From Sarocladium kiliense (lineage: Eukaryota; Ascomycota; Sordariomycetes; Hypocreales; Sarocladiaceae), in NCBI GenBank assembly GCA_030734395.1, contig JAUZTG010000020.1:682001-746000 (forward strand): a DNA stretch of 64,000 nucleotides, written 5' to 3'. How positions within the stretch are numbered: position 1 is the first letter of the stretch; each line of letters opens with the position of its first letter. Positions 1-12,628 of the stretch are shown here, one piece after another. The notes under the pieces are model-generated. The model made no database searches. It was not told the DNA's origin and saw only the letters and a program-made list of their open reading frames with translations. The position numbers were made by a program, and so were the translations under genes.

Positions 1-464
1 TCTGGTCGTCTCGTATTCCTGGTATCAGCTTGTCTGCTATCGCCTTGAGCAACGCTATTGTTCCAATTAGTAGTGGTCCCATACACGGTTCATACAGGGG
101 TCTCGTACTAGACTTTCCAGCTCCGTTCCGGCCAACCAGCGCATATCGCTGCCCTTCTTTCAAACGAAGCTTTGCATTGGTCAAGATCTCCAATCCATCA
201 GAGCGAGCCTTGGCTTTGCCCCGGCCTGCGGTCTTCTTGGCCCCATCAGGGGGATTGGGCGATGTGACGGTGATGGAAATTCCGTTGATGTCGAACTGTG
301 TAAAGTCGTGTCAGCACACCTCCAGCCCAAACCATGGGGACTGGATGCAATGAAGTCTTCAATTAACTCACCTCGCGGAAATTGAAGCCTGCATCGGTAG
401 GGAATCGCGTCTGCTGAGATGTGCACAGGATCGTGGCCACAGACTCTTGCGACATCGACGTCAT
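1..464 (-). CDS. ABCF-family ATPase (Arb1/GCN20-like), 5' part only
   Basis: This is the N-terminal part of a soluble, non-transporting ABC ATPase of the ABCF type, a family that acts on ribosomes in translation or ribosome biogenesis. Deduced exons are 464-372, 295-109 and 54-1; the gene runs off the left edge. Both introns have GT..AG borders and join in frame. The second join restores the Walker A motif GRNGAGKST followed by LLKAIADKLIPGI, the typical ABCF continuation; without it the ORF would read into nonsense after GRNGAGKS. A basic linker (KKTAGRGKAKARSDG) precedes the nucleotide-binding domain. The N-terminal extension is only about 65 residues before the ABC domain, much shorter than in Gcn20 or eEF3, so an Arb1/ABCF2-like protein is more likely. 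A second in-frame ATG lies 9 nt downstream of the chosen start. The second ATPase domain is outside the window, so the subfamily stays open. Confidence 0.82.
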
Positions 465-1341
465 GGTGGGCAGGGTCGGCTTGTCACGGCTTGGGTGAAG
501 GTAATACAGTCTTCAGTGGAAGATGAAGTAAAAGACAAGGCGGCTGTCCTGAAGATGCGACAGTAGAAACTCAATTGCAAGAAGTAATAGGATTGAAAGA
601 CAAGATTCAGTCGCCTGCGAATGATGAATCGAAGATAACAGCCGCGGTGATGTGATATAGATTGGTTCAGCCAGCTTTTCCTGGCGTGCTCGTGGCGGCA
701 ACGACCTCAACACCACGAACTATGACACCAAGGTTTCGTTATGTGGCATGCCCCCAGATTTCCTCACCACTTGGGATCGCCCGCCAGGATGAAACGGGAC
801 AGCGAACTAGTACAAACCCGTTCCGCCCCATCAACCTTTTTTCTCGCCTCGGGTCCCTGAGCCACGGTCATAACGCCGTGCCAATAGCAGTCACCGCTTG
901 GACGGAGCATTGGCGTGACTCACACCGAATGAGCAAGTCAACCCCGCAATGGCATCTGCGCCCACCCAGATATCCAGAAATTGAAGATTGCCAGCCGGTG
1001 GTGGTGGCCAAAGCCTTGAGGGATAATGACTCAAGATGGAATCGCTGCTTTCCGAGGCATATCCGCCCGGGCATTGAGTACACCTGCACCGTACGTAGTA
1101 GGCGAGCTGAGTAAGGTAGCTGAGGTATCTCGTCTCTTGTGATAATGTCGACTCAGGAATACCGAACTAATCGGAACGGTGGCTTGGATGACATCTCGAG
1201 TAGCCCTTGTGTTTGTGGCTAGAACAGAGCTAGAACACTTCGTCCAAGATCAGAGTATTGTGACCCCGTCACCGCATGAATCGATCGAGCTTCCTTACGG
1301 ATTGCTTGGAGCCGAAGACATATCGTACAGTTCTTTCCAAA
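465..1341. other. Intergenic, promoter of ABCF gene and 3' flank of LRR-like gene
   Basis: No ORF here has family resemblance or spliced continuity. Since both neighbours are on the minus strand, the stretch should hold the ABCF promoter and the 3' region of the gene at 1342-2806. No tRNA-like fold or repeat was seen. Confidence 0.5.
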
Positions 1342-2806
1342 CTATGGCTCTATTTTGTCGCGTACAACATTGATGATACGCCCTCGCCCGGCACGCATGG
1401 CAATGATGTGCTTCTCAACCTGCCTCGCCTCCTCCGCCGCCTCTGAAAACGCAAGCTTCTCAGAAGGCTTCCCGTCTTCCCCTGGCCGCCACCCAACCAT
1501 TAGCCTCAATTCAGTCACTTTGCTCCAAGCTCCGGCCCAGTCCACCGCATCATGCTCAGACTCGCGCCGAAGAGCTCTGAACCAACTTTCACACCCTGTG
1601 AGGTCCAAGTACTCCAGAGCGTAGAGGTTTCTGCTCAAGATCCTCAGGATGAGCAGCGCTTCGCTCCAGTCATCGTCAATAGAATGAGAATAGTAGTTCG
1701 TCCCGCTGTAAGGGATGTTACGCCCTTGTGGTGAGGAGACGGATGAAAACTGAGCTCGCGGCGTGAAGCAGGGTTTCGGCCAGTACGCAAGGCTGAGGTG
1801 CGTCAAAGCTTGAGCCTTGCCGGAGAATGCAAGCAGCTGCTTCCAGGATGCGCCATCCACCTTTCCAGGTCGAAGTGCCAGCGAGAGATGAGTAAGATGT
1901 GGTACAAGAGGTCCCGTAGGTATTGGAGGTGTCCTCGACCCCTCCCAGGACTCCTCAGGTTCATCAGAGCTCACGTCCTCGGTCGAGGGAAAGAGCATGT
2001 TCGTCACCTCCTTCAGTTTGAGTGAGTATCCTACTGACCCTCCCAAATCGAGGTATGTAACCTTGTCGTTCTGGGCGTCGCTCTCACCAAGGTCATCGTA
2101 ATCGCCCTCGGGTGGTTTGAGAATAGCCCGCAGATCGGCTGCAGAGAGGCCTTCAACGCTGGCCGAGCCAACATATCGGATGAGGGCTGGTTTCAAATGG
2201 CTAGGCAGATAGTACAGGTAGTAATAGTTGTAGGTTCGGTGAATAGTCCAGTCACGCGCCATGGCCCGGAGTACAAGATCAATCAGGCTGCCTCGAGCCG
2301 GGAGATGCGTTCCAGGCAGTGCGCTAGTACTATGCACGTCGAGCGTCGCATTTCTGAGGCGGGATTCGAGGCCAGTGGACAAGGCACTCCCAAGTCTGCT
2401 GGCTAGCCAGCTCCTTGGTGGTGGAGGCCCAGCAGGCAAACGGCGGCCTTGCTCATCATACCTAGCTCTAGCTGGACGTCTGGGCGCAGGTGCCGGGGTC
2501 TCAGGGATCTGGAGAATCTCCCTGATGGCGGGCGGAACAGTCGGGGTGTTCGCTGGCAGGTAGGGTGAGTTGGATGATCCCGGTGCTGTGCGACGTAGAT
2601 CCGCGAGAAGCTCGTTGACGCCACGGGGAGATTTGTCTGCGAAGGCACAACGGCATGCGTAAGACTCGGTACTGGGTGAGACAGATGGGATGCTGGTGTA
2701 GCTGAGGCCACGACAACTTACTGGTGGTACCAGAGGTCGATCCAGACGCCGGCGATGCCGCTACGGGTGGCTTGAAGGCTTTGAGTGTTTGCCGTTTCTT
2801 AGGCAT
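1342..2806 (-). CDS. Leucine-rich-repeat-like fungal protein of unknown function
   Basis: Two exons, 2806-2722 and 2636-1342, join in frame (GTAAGT donor, GCAG acceptor) to give 459 residues. The first exon starts MPKKRQTLKAFKPP, a basic N-terminus that could be a nuclear or nucleolar signal. After a proline- and alanine-rich linker (PAPAPRRPARARYDEQGRRLPAGPPPPRSW) the body shows repeated leucine-rich segments: VTYLDLGG, LTHLSLALRPG, LTHLSLAYWP and LEYLDLTGCESWFRAL. These resemble the solenoid seen in F-box/LRR-type fungal proteins, but no F-box is visible. The C-terminus is charged (EAAEEARQVEKHIIAMRAGRGR). I recognise no enzyme motif, signal peptide or membrane segment. A role as a protein-interaction scaffold is inference from the repeats only. 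The gene model itself is well supported by frame continuity. Confidence 0.72.
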
Positions 2807-5800
2807 TCCCTTGAGAGCTGATGTTTCTGGACCTCTTCCTGATGGAAGACCCGCGACGTGGAAGAATAGGCAAAACTGCTTCTAGACGCGGGCGATAGGT
2901 TTTATGAATGATGTGATTATGAGCGCGATGAGTCGTTGTCAGGGTACGTGATAAGAGATAAGTGGCATCGCTCTGGATGACGCGAGGTGATGAGTGGAGA
3001 CATTGAAGTGACTCGATCTCTGAGGCGTGCATCATTTCTCCATCGACATCTATCGCCACTCCCACATGCGACGCATGGACTTCCCTTCTGCCAGCGTAGA
3101 ATTACTACTTGCAGCGTTTCAGCGTCACGTCGATGCGCCAAATTTGCTACTGCGGCCACAACAGGACGGCTGTTGAACTCGCCTCACCTTTTTCTTCAGA
3201 GCTGAGTTTAGGCACCCTTGTACCGTACATATAAGCGGTGCGATGGACTCCCATGACCCTGGATTCTGGGCCTGAATTCCGCATTTGCCGTAAATAAAGA
3301 ACTTGAAGAATGCTGACACTGCACCGAGGGCTTCGAAAAGCTGCATGAGTCGACTTGAGCGCACAAAGAAGGTTCACTGCGTAGTGCTCAGTTCGATTGG
3401 AATGCATCCACGGTTAGGTCAACTTAGGCATGATCATGCGGTCGGCATCTTCCGAAGCCAAACGGCTTGTGTTTCCCGAAGAAGTCATGGCCATGCACAA
3501 TATTCTCCACAGGTATCACGACCGGAGTGTGATTTACTACTTACTGTGAGGCAGCTAACGGACAAGATGCTGCGGAGGCTACAATGAGGCCCGCTCATCC
3601 CGGTTGATGCCCACATCGATAAATCATCAAAGATTCGGGGCTGTCGGGATAGCTTATCTGGAACCCAGTAAGCGAGTGCGAGAAGCAAACTGTTCGTTGG
3701 CGTGGACCAATGCCACGATCTGAGTCCAACCGAATATGGCAACGCGAAGCGAAGTCTGATGCTCGAGACAAAAGCCCAGAGCGCTACTGAATACCGCCAG
3801 AGTACTCTATGGTCTTCAGCAGAAGAGACCTTGAACTTGACTCGCCCTGAGACGCCGCCAGACCCCATTGATGCAGGCTAGGGTCACCAGGGCCCTCGGT
3901 CGCACTCCACTGACACAAGCTGCCATCAGCGGAACCGTTCCTACGCTTTGAAGGTATCTAGCAGCGTTATACAGCAGTGAAGGCATCATTCATTGCCTTA
4001 TTAACTGCGCGAAACGGAACGCCTCACGTAGGCAGTGGCGAATCGGCCTATACTCATCTCCTTGAGATCAATCGATGAGGAACTATCGTGATCAAGGGAT
4101 GGCGGGCATGCATTTGCTCTTCCGGTCTGTTGCTAGGTCCTAAGCATGACGTTAAGTCACCGCTGCCTCTTCTAGAACCATAGCGATGGTCAGCGAGCCT
4201 CTAGTGGCCAGTATGCACCAGCCCCTCTAGCCGAGCTTCAGTAAGACCACAGCGAGAGGTATTCTGATTCTAACATCGTGCCTGGGCAGTACAGCTGGAG
4301 CACTGGGGTCATGATCACACTCATATCGTGCACTGATCTTTCTGGGCATCCTGGATAGTGGAATACTGCTTCCAAGCAGGGCTGTGAGTCGCTGTGGACT
4401 CAATACGAGGCAACAGGGACCGAATTTGCATACTGCGCATATGCTCAAGGATGTCATGTAAAGTTGGTTCCCGGAAAATGAAGACACCGGTGATGCCCAG
4501 AGACCGTGCAAAGGAGATGAAAGGAGTCGAGGAGGGGCATCGGAAGCGAGACAGACAAATCAAAATTGATGGCTAAGAACAGAACCTGGGGGCGAATCCA
4601 TTGGTGGTCACGTATCGGCCTGGATTATGGACAAAGTTGACTGGATGAACCGCATAGGGCCATGTAAAGAGCAAATTGGGCCTGCATGGACGCATGCACG
4701 CGCCACAGCCCTGGATGGCTGTGTGCCTCGTGTTGAAACCGGTATCCGAATGTGCGGTGAAGGGATTCCCGGGAGGGGTGGGCAGTGCAGTGTTGTCAAA
4801 AAACAGAATGGAGAGTCCACACTCTAAATCATGGCGAATGTTCACTCGCAGATAAGTGTCGATTCTGGAGGGATGACTCGTGAGAGCATGCGGTGAGATG
4901 AGTGTTGATGCACAGAGAAAAGAGAAAAGAAGCCAAACAAAGGGAGATCCCAATAGTTAGCGAGAGAAAGGAGAAGTAGGAGAAGTAGGAGGGGGCAGGC
5001 AGGGGGCAGGCAGGAGGCAGACAGCCGCAGAACATGAAGTTGGCAAGCACGGCTGCTCCTGCCTTCCTTCCCTGATCCAGCACCGGGCTCCTCGGTGAGT
5101 GGCCAGGATCTCGGCAAAGGGAGCCACTCTAGGCCGCTTTTGGGTCAGACTGTCCTTTGCTGGCACCAATCACTTATGCAGGAGGAATTAGGCCCAGATC
5201 CGAACCTCAAATCTCGACCAGCGTAGCTACATGTACCTTGAAGTACCAGACAACAGGGAGACTAACTGCCACATCCATCGCCTGGGCGCTGCACTCACCC
5301 TCCCTCACCTCCATTTCCCACCAGAGTTGAGCCAACAAGCACCGACTCACTCTCTCATACGGGCACTCACACACCACACGCGCTCAACGGACGCCTCGAC
5401 ACAACAACTCCCTGTCCACGGCCTTGTTTGCCCTTTGCAGGCACTTCTCTCTGCCGACCCGCCATCAACACTGTGCCTCCCGCGCACCGCCCTGCAGATG
5501 TCGCCCATCATGGCTTTCTACGATTCGCTTCTTTTGTCCGCTTTCGTACAGCCTCGGGACCTTCTTATTGGATGTGCCAAAGATATCGACACAAGCTCGA
5601 CAGCATCAACGCGAGCTTTCCCAAGACCTGCATGGAATTATTTCGCCTATTCGCTAACGCAGATTCACGCCCCCTGGGCCTGAGGTATGCTCGTCCTTCT
5701 CTCATCGATATCCCATGTGTACAGCACAACAATGCTTGACTGCCGCGTTGTCACACTCTCGTATGCAGGTCATGATTGCATCCTCAACGAACCCCTGCAG

Positions 5801-8800
5801 AATTCTGCCGCCCTTTCGCAACCCTCAATGATCCTTTCCGCCACCCATCTCGTGGATGCGTGCAGCGATCCCGTTTATCCCGAGGAACCACGGGAGACGA
5901 ATGTGAGCTATCACATCGCACAAGATCGATCACGGCGGGCAAGCTTCAGCACCCACACAGCTTTGGAATGCACATCTGGCCCCTTCCTCCATGATGTCTG
6001 CGCGCTCCTCGAGGGCCATCTTCAAAGGGATGCTGAATAAACCCCCACATGAAATTTGACACCGTGATGGGAGCATGTGGAATCAACATAAGCCGGGATC
6101 TGAGGTACTTCCTCGATGCATGTTGTTGAGTGCATTTTGGTATGCATGCTACAATGCGAGCCTGATCCCACAATTAGCCTGCGTCGGATATGATCAACGT
6201 CGCAGCACGACCGGCTCCTGCCTCACGCCGGGGCATTCGAGGGAGATTCATAACTCGTAACTAGAAAGTCCACGAGCTTTTACTACTAACGGGAAACCAA
6301 TCACATCAGCGTTGTAATTGATGTTGAGAAATCATCAGATGATTGTCGTTCTTCACTGGGGCTGAGCTCAGACCTCTCACCCGCAACAATATTCTCAGCC
6401 GAGAAGACTCACAATACACTACGAGCGGATCAACACCGGGACAGCTTCCTTGCGGTGCTGGGAGCCCGGGACATATTGTTTCTATTGGGGGCTGCGTGCA
6501 GTGATCCTTCCGAGCCGGCCCTTCCCAGACCCAATTACAACGCTGCCTGAGCCATCAAACCCTGGCATGGCATGCACATATGGCCTACCTCCTTTGGTGG
6601 TCGGTGACGCCGGCAGCCTCTGCAGCAGCGAGGGTTCAATGCTCACCAAAGGTCATTGATTCACACCGAGCCTACCATCAATACAACAAAAGGCCTCTTG
6701 GGAGACCCTTGAGGCGGAGCTTAAGGGAGTCGGGGCGGCATCGCTGTTTCACAGGGACAGAGATCTGTGGCGGTTGCCACCATGGCGACTCACCAGCATT
6801 CGCTTGCTTTTTTGTACCACCGCCTCGTCAAATGAGACTCTGCTGCCTGCCCGACGCCAATTCTTTGTACCGCACAATGAACACAGGGCCCCTGCTCGAC
6901 GGGTGGCTGCATGCAGCAGCGGAATGACTGGCAAGGACGAACAGGGCAGATCACTATGGATGGCCGCAAAGCTCAGGGCAGACTGGAAGACGGTGAACGG
7001 CTACATGCCTACGCGCAAAGGCTACGACTGCCCCAGAGCTGATAACTCAGCCCTCCTCTTCTCCATCTTGTTTCTCAGCTCTGTTATACGAACAATGATT
7101 GGACAGTCTTAGCTAATTGGCGTCACTGACGGGCCCGGGACATGGCAGCACGAAGCCTGTCAGGCCACGTGTGAAGTGAATACACCCGCTAGAAAGGCGT
7201 GGCATGTTTTCAATGGGTCGCGGTAGCCCCCAGAGGTAGTCTCAACAGCGTCTGTTGGTCAGAGTCTTCGAGCATGTGAGTGAGATATCACAGTTCGTGG
7301 CTCGGCCCTGCATCAACCGACTGTATTCTTCACCACAGCTCTACCTTCCCATACCTTTTCAAATCTAAGCCTGACACTCCCCTCATCTTCTTCCATCGAT
7401 GGAAGTCAAGACGGATTTCAGAGAGTCTTCTCAACCAATAGTCTGGTTTGTTCAGCTGACAGGATACCCAGCACATTTGCCGCTGTCTCACTCTTTGCAC
7501 GACGTGCTTCATCCTCTCTCTCACTCGCCTCACTCTGCACACTCCCTCAGGCGCACCCCCTTGGAGGCGTCCTGGTTCTTTTGCGCCTTATTCATCGATT
7601 ATCGTTTATGCCTTGAAGGGGACGTGGCGGGGTTATTGCTCTCTGGGGATGTACTCATCCTCCTGCTTACGAGCCCTCTGCTATCTCCGTCATCCATTCT
7701 GCATGCTCTCATCTCTTGCACTCCAGCCGATCCTTCACGAACCCTCGACCGTATCCTTCAACACAACTGCCGTCCTCCTCTGATTGAGCTGCAGAATTCG
7801 CTACGACGGTGTCTATTGTACTGGAGAAGAGAGAGTCTTGATATTGCACGTCTGGCGCTTCTGCCGAAACATCATCAACACACGGTTCACAAATCGACGC
7901 GGTGTTCTTCGAGATTCCGAGGTGTCGCACCAGGCAGACTCGGACCCTCTCCCAATTTGACTACAGCTTCACGAAGCTTTTGTCTACGGTCCAAAATCCC
8001 AAAGTCGTCGCATTTTACGTTGCGTCCCTGAGTATCAGGGAATCGAAGTACGTCTGTCTATTGAGCCCTCGATACATTTTGAGCGTACTTACCGTCGATT
8101 TGACACGGTCTCTAGAGCAGCTTGCCTACCTCTAAGATTACTGTCTTCACAGAGAATTGAACAGCGTCGCCAAGCCTCGTCAGATCTTGGATAGCGTGAG
8201 AGTTGCTCTTACTCTCCGATGCAAGCCGTCAGTACTCCACAACAGGTGATCTTCTACGAGGTAAGTTGGCGATCCCAACCTGTACCTATTTCCCTTTCGC
8301 AGGAACGTAGTCCAAGATTCAAGAAAAGGTTCTAATGAGACGCAGAATCTCTGCTCCGATCAAGCTCTTGCGGGCACTCCGTGTTTCTTCTGATCGACCT
8401 GGACACCTTGTTCAATTTGCATAAGCCTGAGTCTACAAGTCAAAGCAAAGAGGTTAGGAGAAGAGCAGTCGCTTCTCCGCCAATTCCTAGAGCGAGCCCT
8501 CCGCAATACCATCAAGACCATCACGACTCCCTTTGCTGTGACGCTTTCGAAGAGGCAAAGAGCGACAGGAGCTTGTCGCGGTCGCAGGTCGTATGTCGTC
8601 CCAATATTCCAAGGTGCGTATTTTCCAATCTACGAAGCAGTCGCTGTTTTCCCTATCTTGAATCGCCAAGCGCACTCATCCATCTGCTGTAACTGGCTTG
8701 CGCATTTGAGAGATCATTTGCCAAGTTTGTTTGAGTGAGACTCGTGGAATTGCAAGCCGGGTCGCCACATGGAAGTTGGGCATGTAGGAGCCCAGGACTT

Positions 8801-10940
8801 GCGAGCATCAAGTAAGTCAGTCAGCTTCTTCCTCAGATCTTATTCGGAGTCGTTGGCCGCCCTTATGCTGTGGAAATCCTTATTCTATCCCTTATATTTC
8901 ATTCGAGAAGATTTAAGCGCATGGTCCCATGCGGTTACCTAGGGTCTGCCAGTGTTGCACGCGGTTGCGTTCCCCATGGCATGCCCCAGACCAACCACTG
9001 TGCTTGGAGTTACTTTGTGATCCAGCCGGCATGGGCGATCTACTCGAGGCACTTGTGCCTCGTCAGCGCCTGATTCCTTGGAGGATTCTATTCTTCAGTC
9101 TGATGACGATGACCAAAATCATCACAAACCCAGACGGTCGGTTCCATGTCCTCAGATTGCCTTCAATCGAGCCCCGTTCGAGTCAGCGAACTTGATTACA
9201 GTGTCAGCTCGGGATCAACATCCCAGTTTATTCATCTTCTTCTTCATTGCAAATCTCCGAGGTCTTGCAAACTCTTTCCAGTCTTTGAGGCGGTCCAACC
9301 TCGCATTGTGCGACACTCGCTGATCATGTTGCTCCCAGGAAACGCCTGCAAATGCCCAGTTATCCCGCTGGGCACGCCCGACTGTCGATATTTTCTGGAA
9401 CTTCACGGCACGGGGCCGAAGATGAACTTGCCCATTTTGCCGGCGCTGATCAGATGTCAAAGCTGAAAAGCAATTAGGACTGACGTGGAAATCTTTTATA
9501 ACAGGACTTCGATTCCACCGCGGCGTGCCCTACACTGGCCTACGACATCGGCCTCGGCAGTCAACAAAACGCAGACATGAGGTGAGCTCACATTCAAATT
9601 TCTTCAACAACCCTCCACATCTTCATGAATGTCGGAATGGCGCCGCGTGTGGCTAGCTTCTTGACAGTGTATGGTGCTGCGAGATTGTCCAATTTTCCTT
9701 ACATCGAAGGATATCGAAGTACATCCACAGTGCGGCTTGTTCGCTGCCCATGAAGGAGCTTGGCAGTAGCAGCCGCATAGTGCAGCGACTATTTCACCCG
9801 TGTCTGGTAGTCAAGTGGCTGCCAGTGTTGGGTGTTGGAGGCACCGTCCCTTTTCCCTTTCCTTGTCCCTGGCAGATCTGGAAGCGGTTGGCATTCGGTG
9901 ACAGGGGCGCTAGGGAAGCCCCGTGCTGCCACCTCAGCTGCGTCTCCACCAGCCCCTCTCCACCCCTTCCCGAGCTGGGCAGGGCCGCTACGCTAGTGTC
10001 AACTTGCCAGCGCCAGTTGCAACGGTTCCGACGCCACCAGTTGGCCGCCAGCCGTCCGTGCCTCCGTCCATCAACAGCCAGCTGTCAACGACGGCCACGG
10101 GCAGATTGAGCAGGCTGTCACTGCGAGACACCATCACCGCCCCGGCAGGTACCTGACGGTACGTGTCAGAACAGCGAGGCAAGGCTAGACAAGGCAAATT
10201 ATTCGAGGCGGGGGGCCGACGGCCCTTGCGCTGGGCTGGACTGGTGCGCCAGCGCTTGACCTCTCTTCTACCGCCTTGCCTTGGAGTCAGATGTCAGACG
10301 TCTTGACTGGTCTTCTCCTCCATGACCGCTCGCCCCAAGGCCGTCAATGTTTCCACTACTTTCAACATCGCTGTCTCTGTCGTGGGGAATTTGCAACGCG
10401 CACCTGGATGCCTTTCTCGACAACGCTATCCTCAAAGTCACCGTCCTTCGAGTTCAGGCTCCAGTGCGCAACGAATCTCAGCACCTTCACACTCTCTCCT
10501 CGATTTGGGTTGGCTCGTCAGGCAAGGCCTTCGATCAGGTCTTCCCTCAAGCACATACCTTTCCTGCAAGCTCAATGCTAGATTCCCGGTGCTTGGGCCT
10601 GCAACGTCGGATTGGATCAAGGCCAAGCATGGGCTGTCGCTCAGGTGCAGAGCTCGAGCCAGTTATCATCACTCTCCAAACGCCCCTTATTTAGGCTGGT
10701 AAGGTGCTTATTTCTACTCTCTGCCCTGCTCCACGGTTGCAGTGCAACCTAAGAGTTGGCAGTGTCACCTCGGAGTCTCGTCGCACCAGCTGTGTTAGTT
10801 TTGTGCCACAGCATCAAGCCTCCCGCATGCCTGCGTCCGCCATCGCTGCCTTGTTTCGTTTCGACTCTCGTTGCAGTCTGCTGCTCACCGTATCCCGGGT
10901 TCTATTCTGTCTAGATTAACTTGACTAATCATGCAATCAG
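2807..10940. other. Gene-free interval upstream of the VIB-1-like gene
   Basis: About 8.1 kb with only short ORFs in all frames, none with recognisable domains. Base composition looks ordinary rather than AT-rich, so it does not resemble a RIP-degraded repeat block. Two tracts, roughly 5280-5560 and 7370-7560, are pyrimidine- and CA-rich on the plus strand, like the 5' leaders of real genes elsewhere in this window. It may contain the promoter, a long leader and the missing first coding exon(s) of the NDT80-type gene, or non-coding transcripts. Small purine-rich tandem repeats lie at 4970-5012. Confidence 0.5.
4970..5012. repeat. Short purine-rich tandem repeats
   Basis: Two adjacent copies of the 9-mer GGAGAAGTA (4970-4987) are followed by two adjacent copies of the 11-mer GGGGGCAGGCA (4991-5012). 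They lie in the gene-free interval and look like simple replication-slippage repeats. Confidence 0.7.
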
Positions 10941-12628
10941 ATACACTCACGACACTGGCAGTGCCGCTATTGCCCTTGACCAAACCTCCGGGCCGTTATA
11001 CAGCTTATACCAGCCCACCCTGGTTGCCTCAAGCGCCTCCTACTCTCACGACCATAACAACTTCTACCCAAGCCCACAGGTGTATTCTACAATTGATTAC
11101 AGGCCCCGTCTGAACTCGAGGTATTTCGATGCTTTACACCAGCCATCTGCCCCGCCTTCCCTGTTCTGACGTCTGTTGATTCAGTGTGACTACGTCCTCG
11201 GGCATGGCCGCTCATGCACACTCATCTTCAACATTACCACACCCAACAGGCCCTCTTAGCGCGCGTGAGAGGTACTCCGGAACCACTCCTGGACACAAAA
11301 GACTTCACCAAACGCCAAGATCCCCGACGTACTGCACAACAGGTGTTCGACGACACGATATGTCCCCCCTGACTGCCAACCACACAGTCAACCTCTCAAT
11401 TTCGAGCAATCGAAATGAGCGGTTGGGGAGCACCAACGACAACATGCCCCCATCTACACCACCACTTCTGGAGCTCGAAACTCTGGGCACCATCACATCA
11501 AACGGGCAAACCATCAAACCGGATATCATGGGCACAATCGACAAAGGATTCTTCTTGTCGGATCAGGAGTGGACCTGCTACCGCCGCAACTATTTCTCCA
11601 CAATATGCTCCTTCGCTCTCAGTCCGACTCCGCAGCAACAATCCAACATCTGTTTCACACCATCCAAGAGTCCGACAGAGCAATATCGTGTATTTGGTTG
11701 GGCAATGAGTATTTCTGCAATCGTATCTGAGAACACGCATGCAATCGAGCTAGTGCAGCATACTCCAAAGCGAGACAAGGGTCCAACACACCCCCCGGAG
11801 AAGGTTTCGATGGCTCCCAAATTGCCCAACAGTCACCACCCAGGACTGGGTATGTACACGGACATAGCCAGGTCTCCCTACACAGATACCTACGGAAACC
11901 AGTCCCAGTCACAGCCCCCTATTACGGAGCACTCTTTTGAGAGGATTCAATTCAAGCAGGCAACACAGAACAATGGTAAGCGCCGAGCCGCGCAGCAATA
12001 CTACCACCTCGTTGTGGAGCTCTTTGCGGACCTAGGACCTCATCACAAAGAACGATACATCAAAGTTGCACTGCGAAAGTCAGCGCAAATGATCGTGCGA
12101 GGGAGATCGCCAGGTCACTACTCCACTGACCGAAGAGGGAGTCAGAGTAGCGGGGCGAATAATCAGAGCCTCGGGCCTTATCAGGTTCTCCCTGATTATT
12201 CCACGAACTCCATGCTCGTCGGACCCGGCACCTTCACTGCAACATACGATGCTCGTACGCACACTCATAACAGTATACGGCACAATGATGTTCCAACTGA
12301 GCACCCCATGATCTCGGAGGATGAGAAGACAATAGATTCCACTCACCGATACATGTACTTCCCCGACGCAGGCATGACCACCAACGACCGCGTCGACCTG
12401 ATGACCAATCGCGCCGAAAACGACGCATTGACGAACCGAATGACAGCGAACACTGACCACAAGGTCAAGCCAGAGTATGAGTATGGCTCACTGCCCCGAC
12501 AATTCAATTCAACATCCATTTCGACCGACCGCTCTCGATGTGGCCCATTCGATGGAAAGCCAACGTCCAATGGGTATTACCCCAACATGCTTTCTCAGTC
12601 TGGGGTCAATTTCAGCGGTGTTGTGTAA
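10941..12628 (+). CDS. vib-1: NDT80/PhoG-family transcription factor, VIB-1/XprG-like (start unresolved)
   Basis: Sequence-specific transcription factor of the NDT80 family. VIB-1/XprG members control responses to carbon and nitrogen starvation, secreted proteases and heterokaryon-incompatibility cell death. Deduced coding exons are about 10941-11120 and 11185-12628, joined in frame over a 64-nt intron. The DNA-binding domain is clear: IDKGFFLSDQEWTCYRRNYF, then ELVQHTPKRDKGP, then IQFKQATQNNGKRRAAQQY, and the C-terminal block KSAQMIVRGRSPGHY followed by RRGSQSSG. The N-terminal TSGPLYSLYQPT segment is also typical. The tail is Ser/Thr/Asn-rich and hydrophilic. No in-frame ATG exists at the 5' end of the first recognised exon; the sequence CAATCAG at 10934-10940, preceded by a branch-like CTAAT, looks like a splice acceptor, so at least one short coding exon lies upstream. 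The exact member (VIB-1 versus another NDT80 paralogue) is inferred from memory of family motifs. Confidence 0.8.
11121..11184 (+). other. Intron within the VIB-1-like gene
   Basis: GTATTTCG..TTGATTCAG, 64 nt. It removes an in-frame stop at 11167-11169 and joins RPRLNS to SVTTSSG without a frame change. Confidence 0.75.

Noticed and set aside
3485..3868. 127-codon minus-strand frame in the first desert
   Set aside because: No family resemblance and stop-dense flanks; length is within chance for this composition.
7399..8031. 210-codon plus-strand frame
   Set aside because: No motif, irregular composition, and no plausible spliced neighbours; more likely leader-like non-coding DNA.
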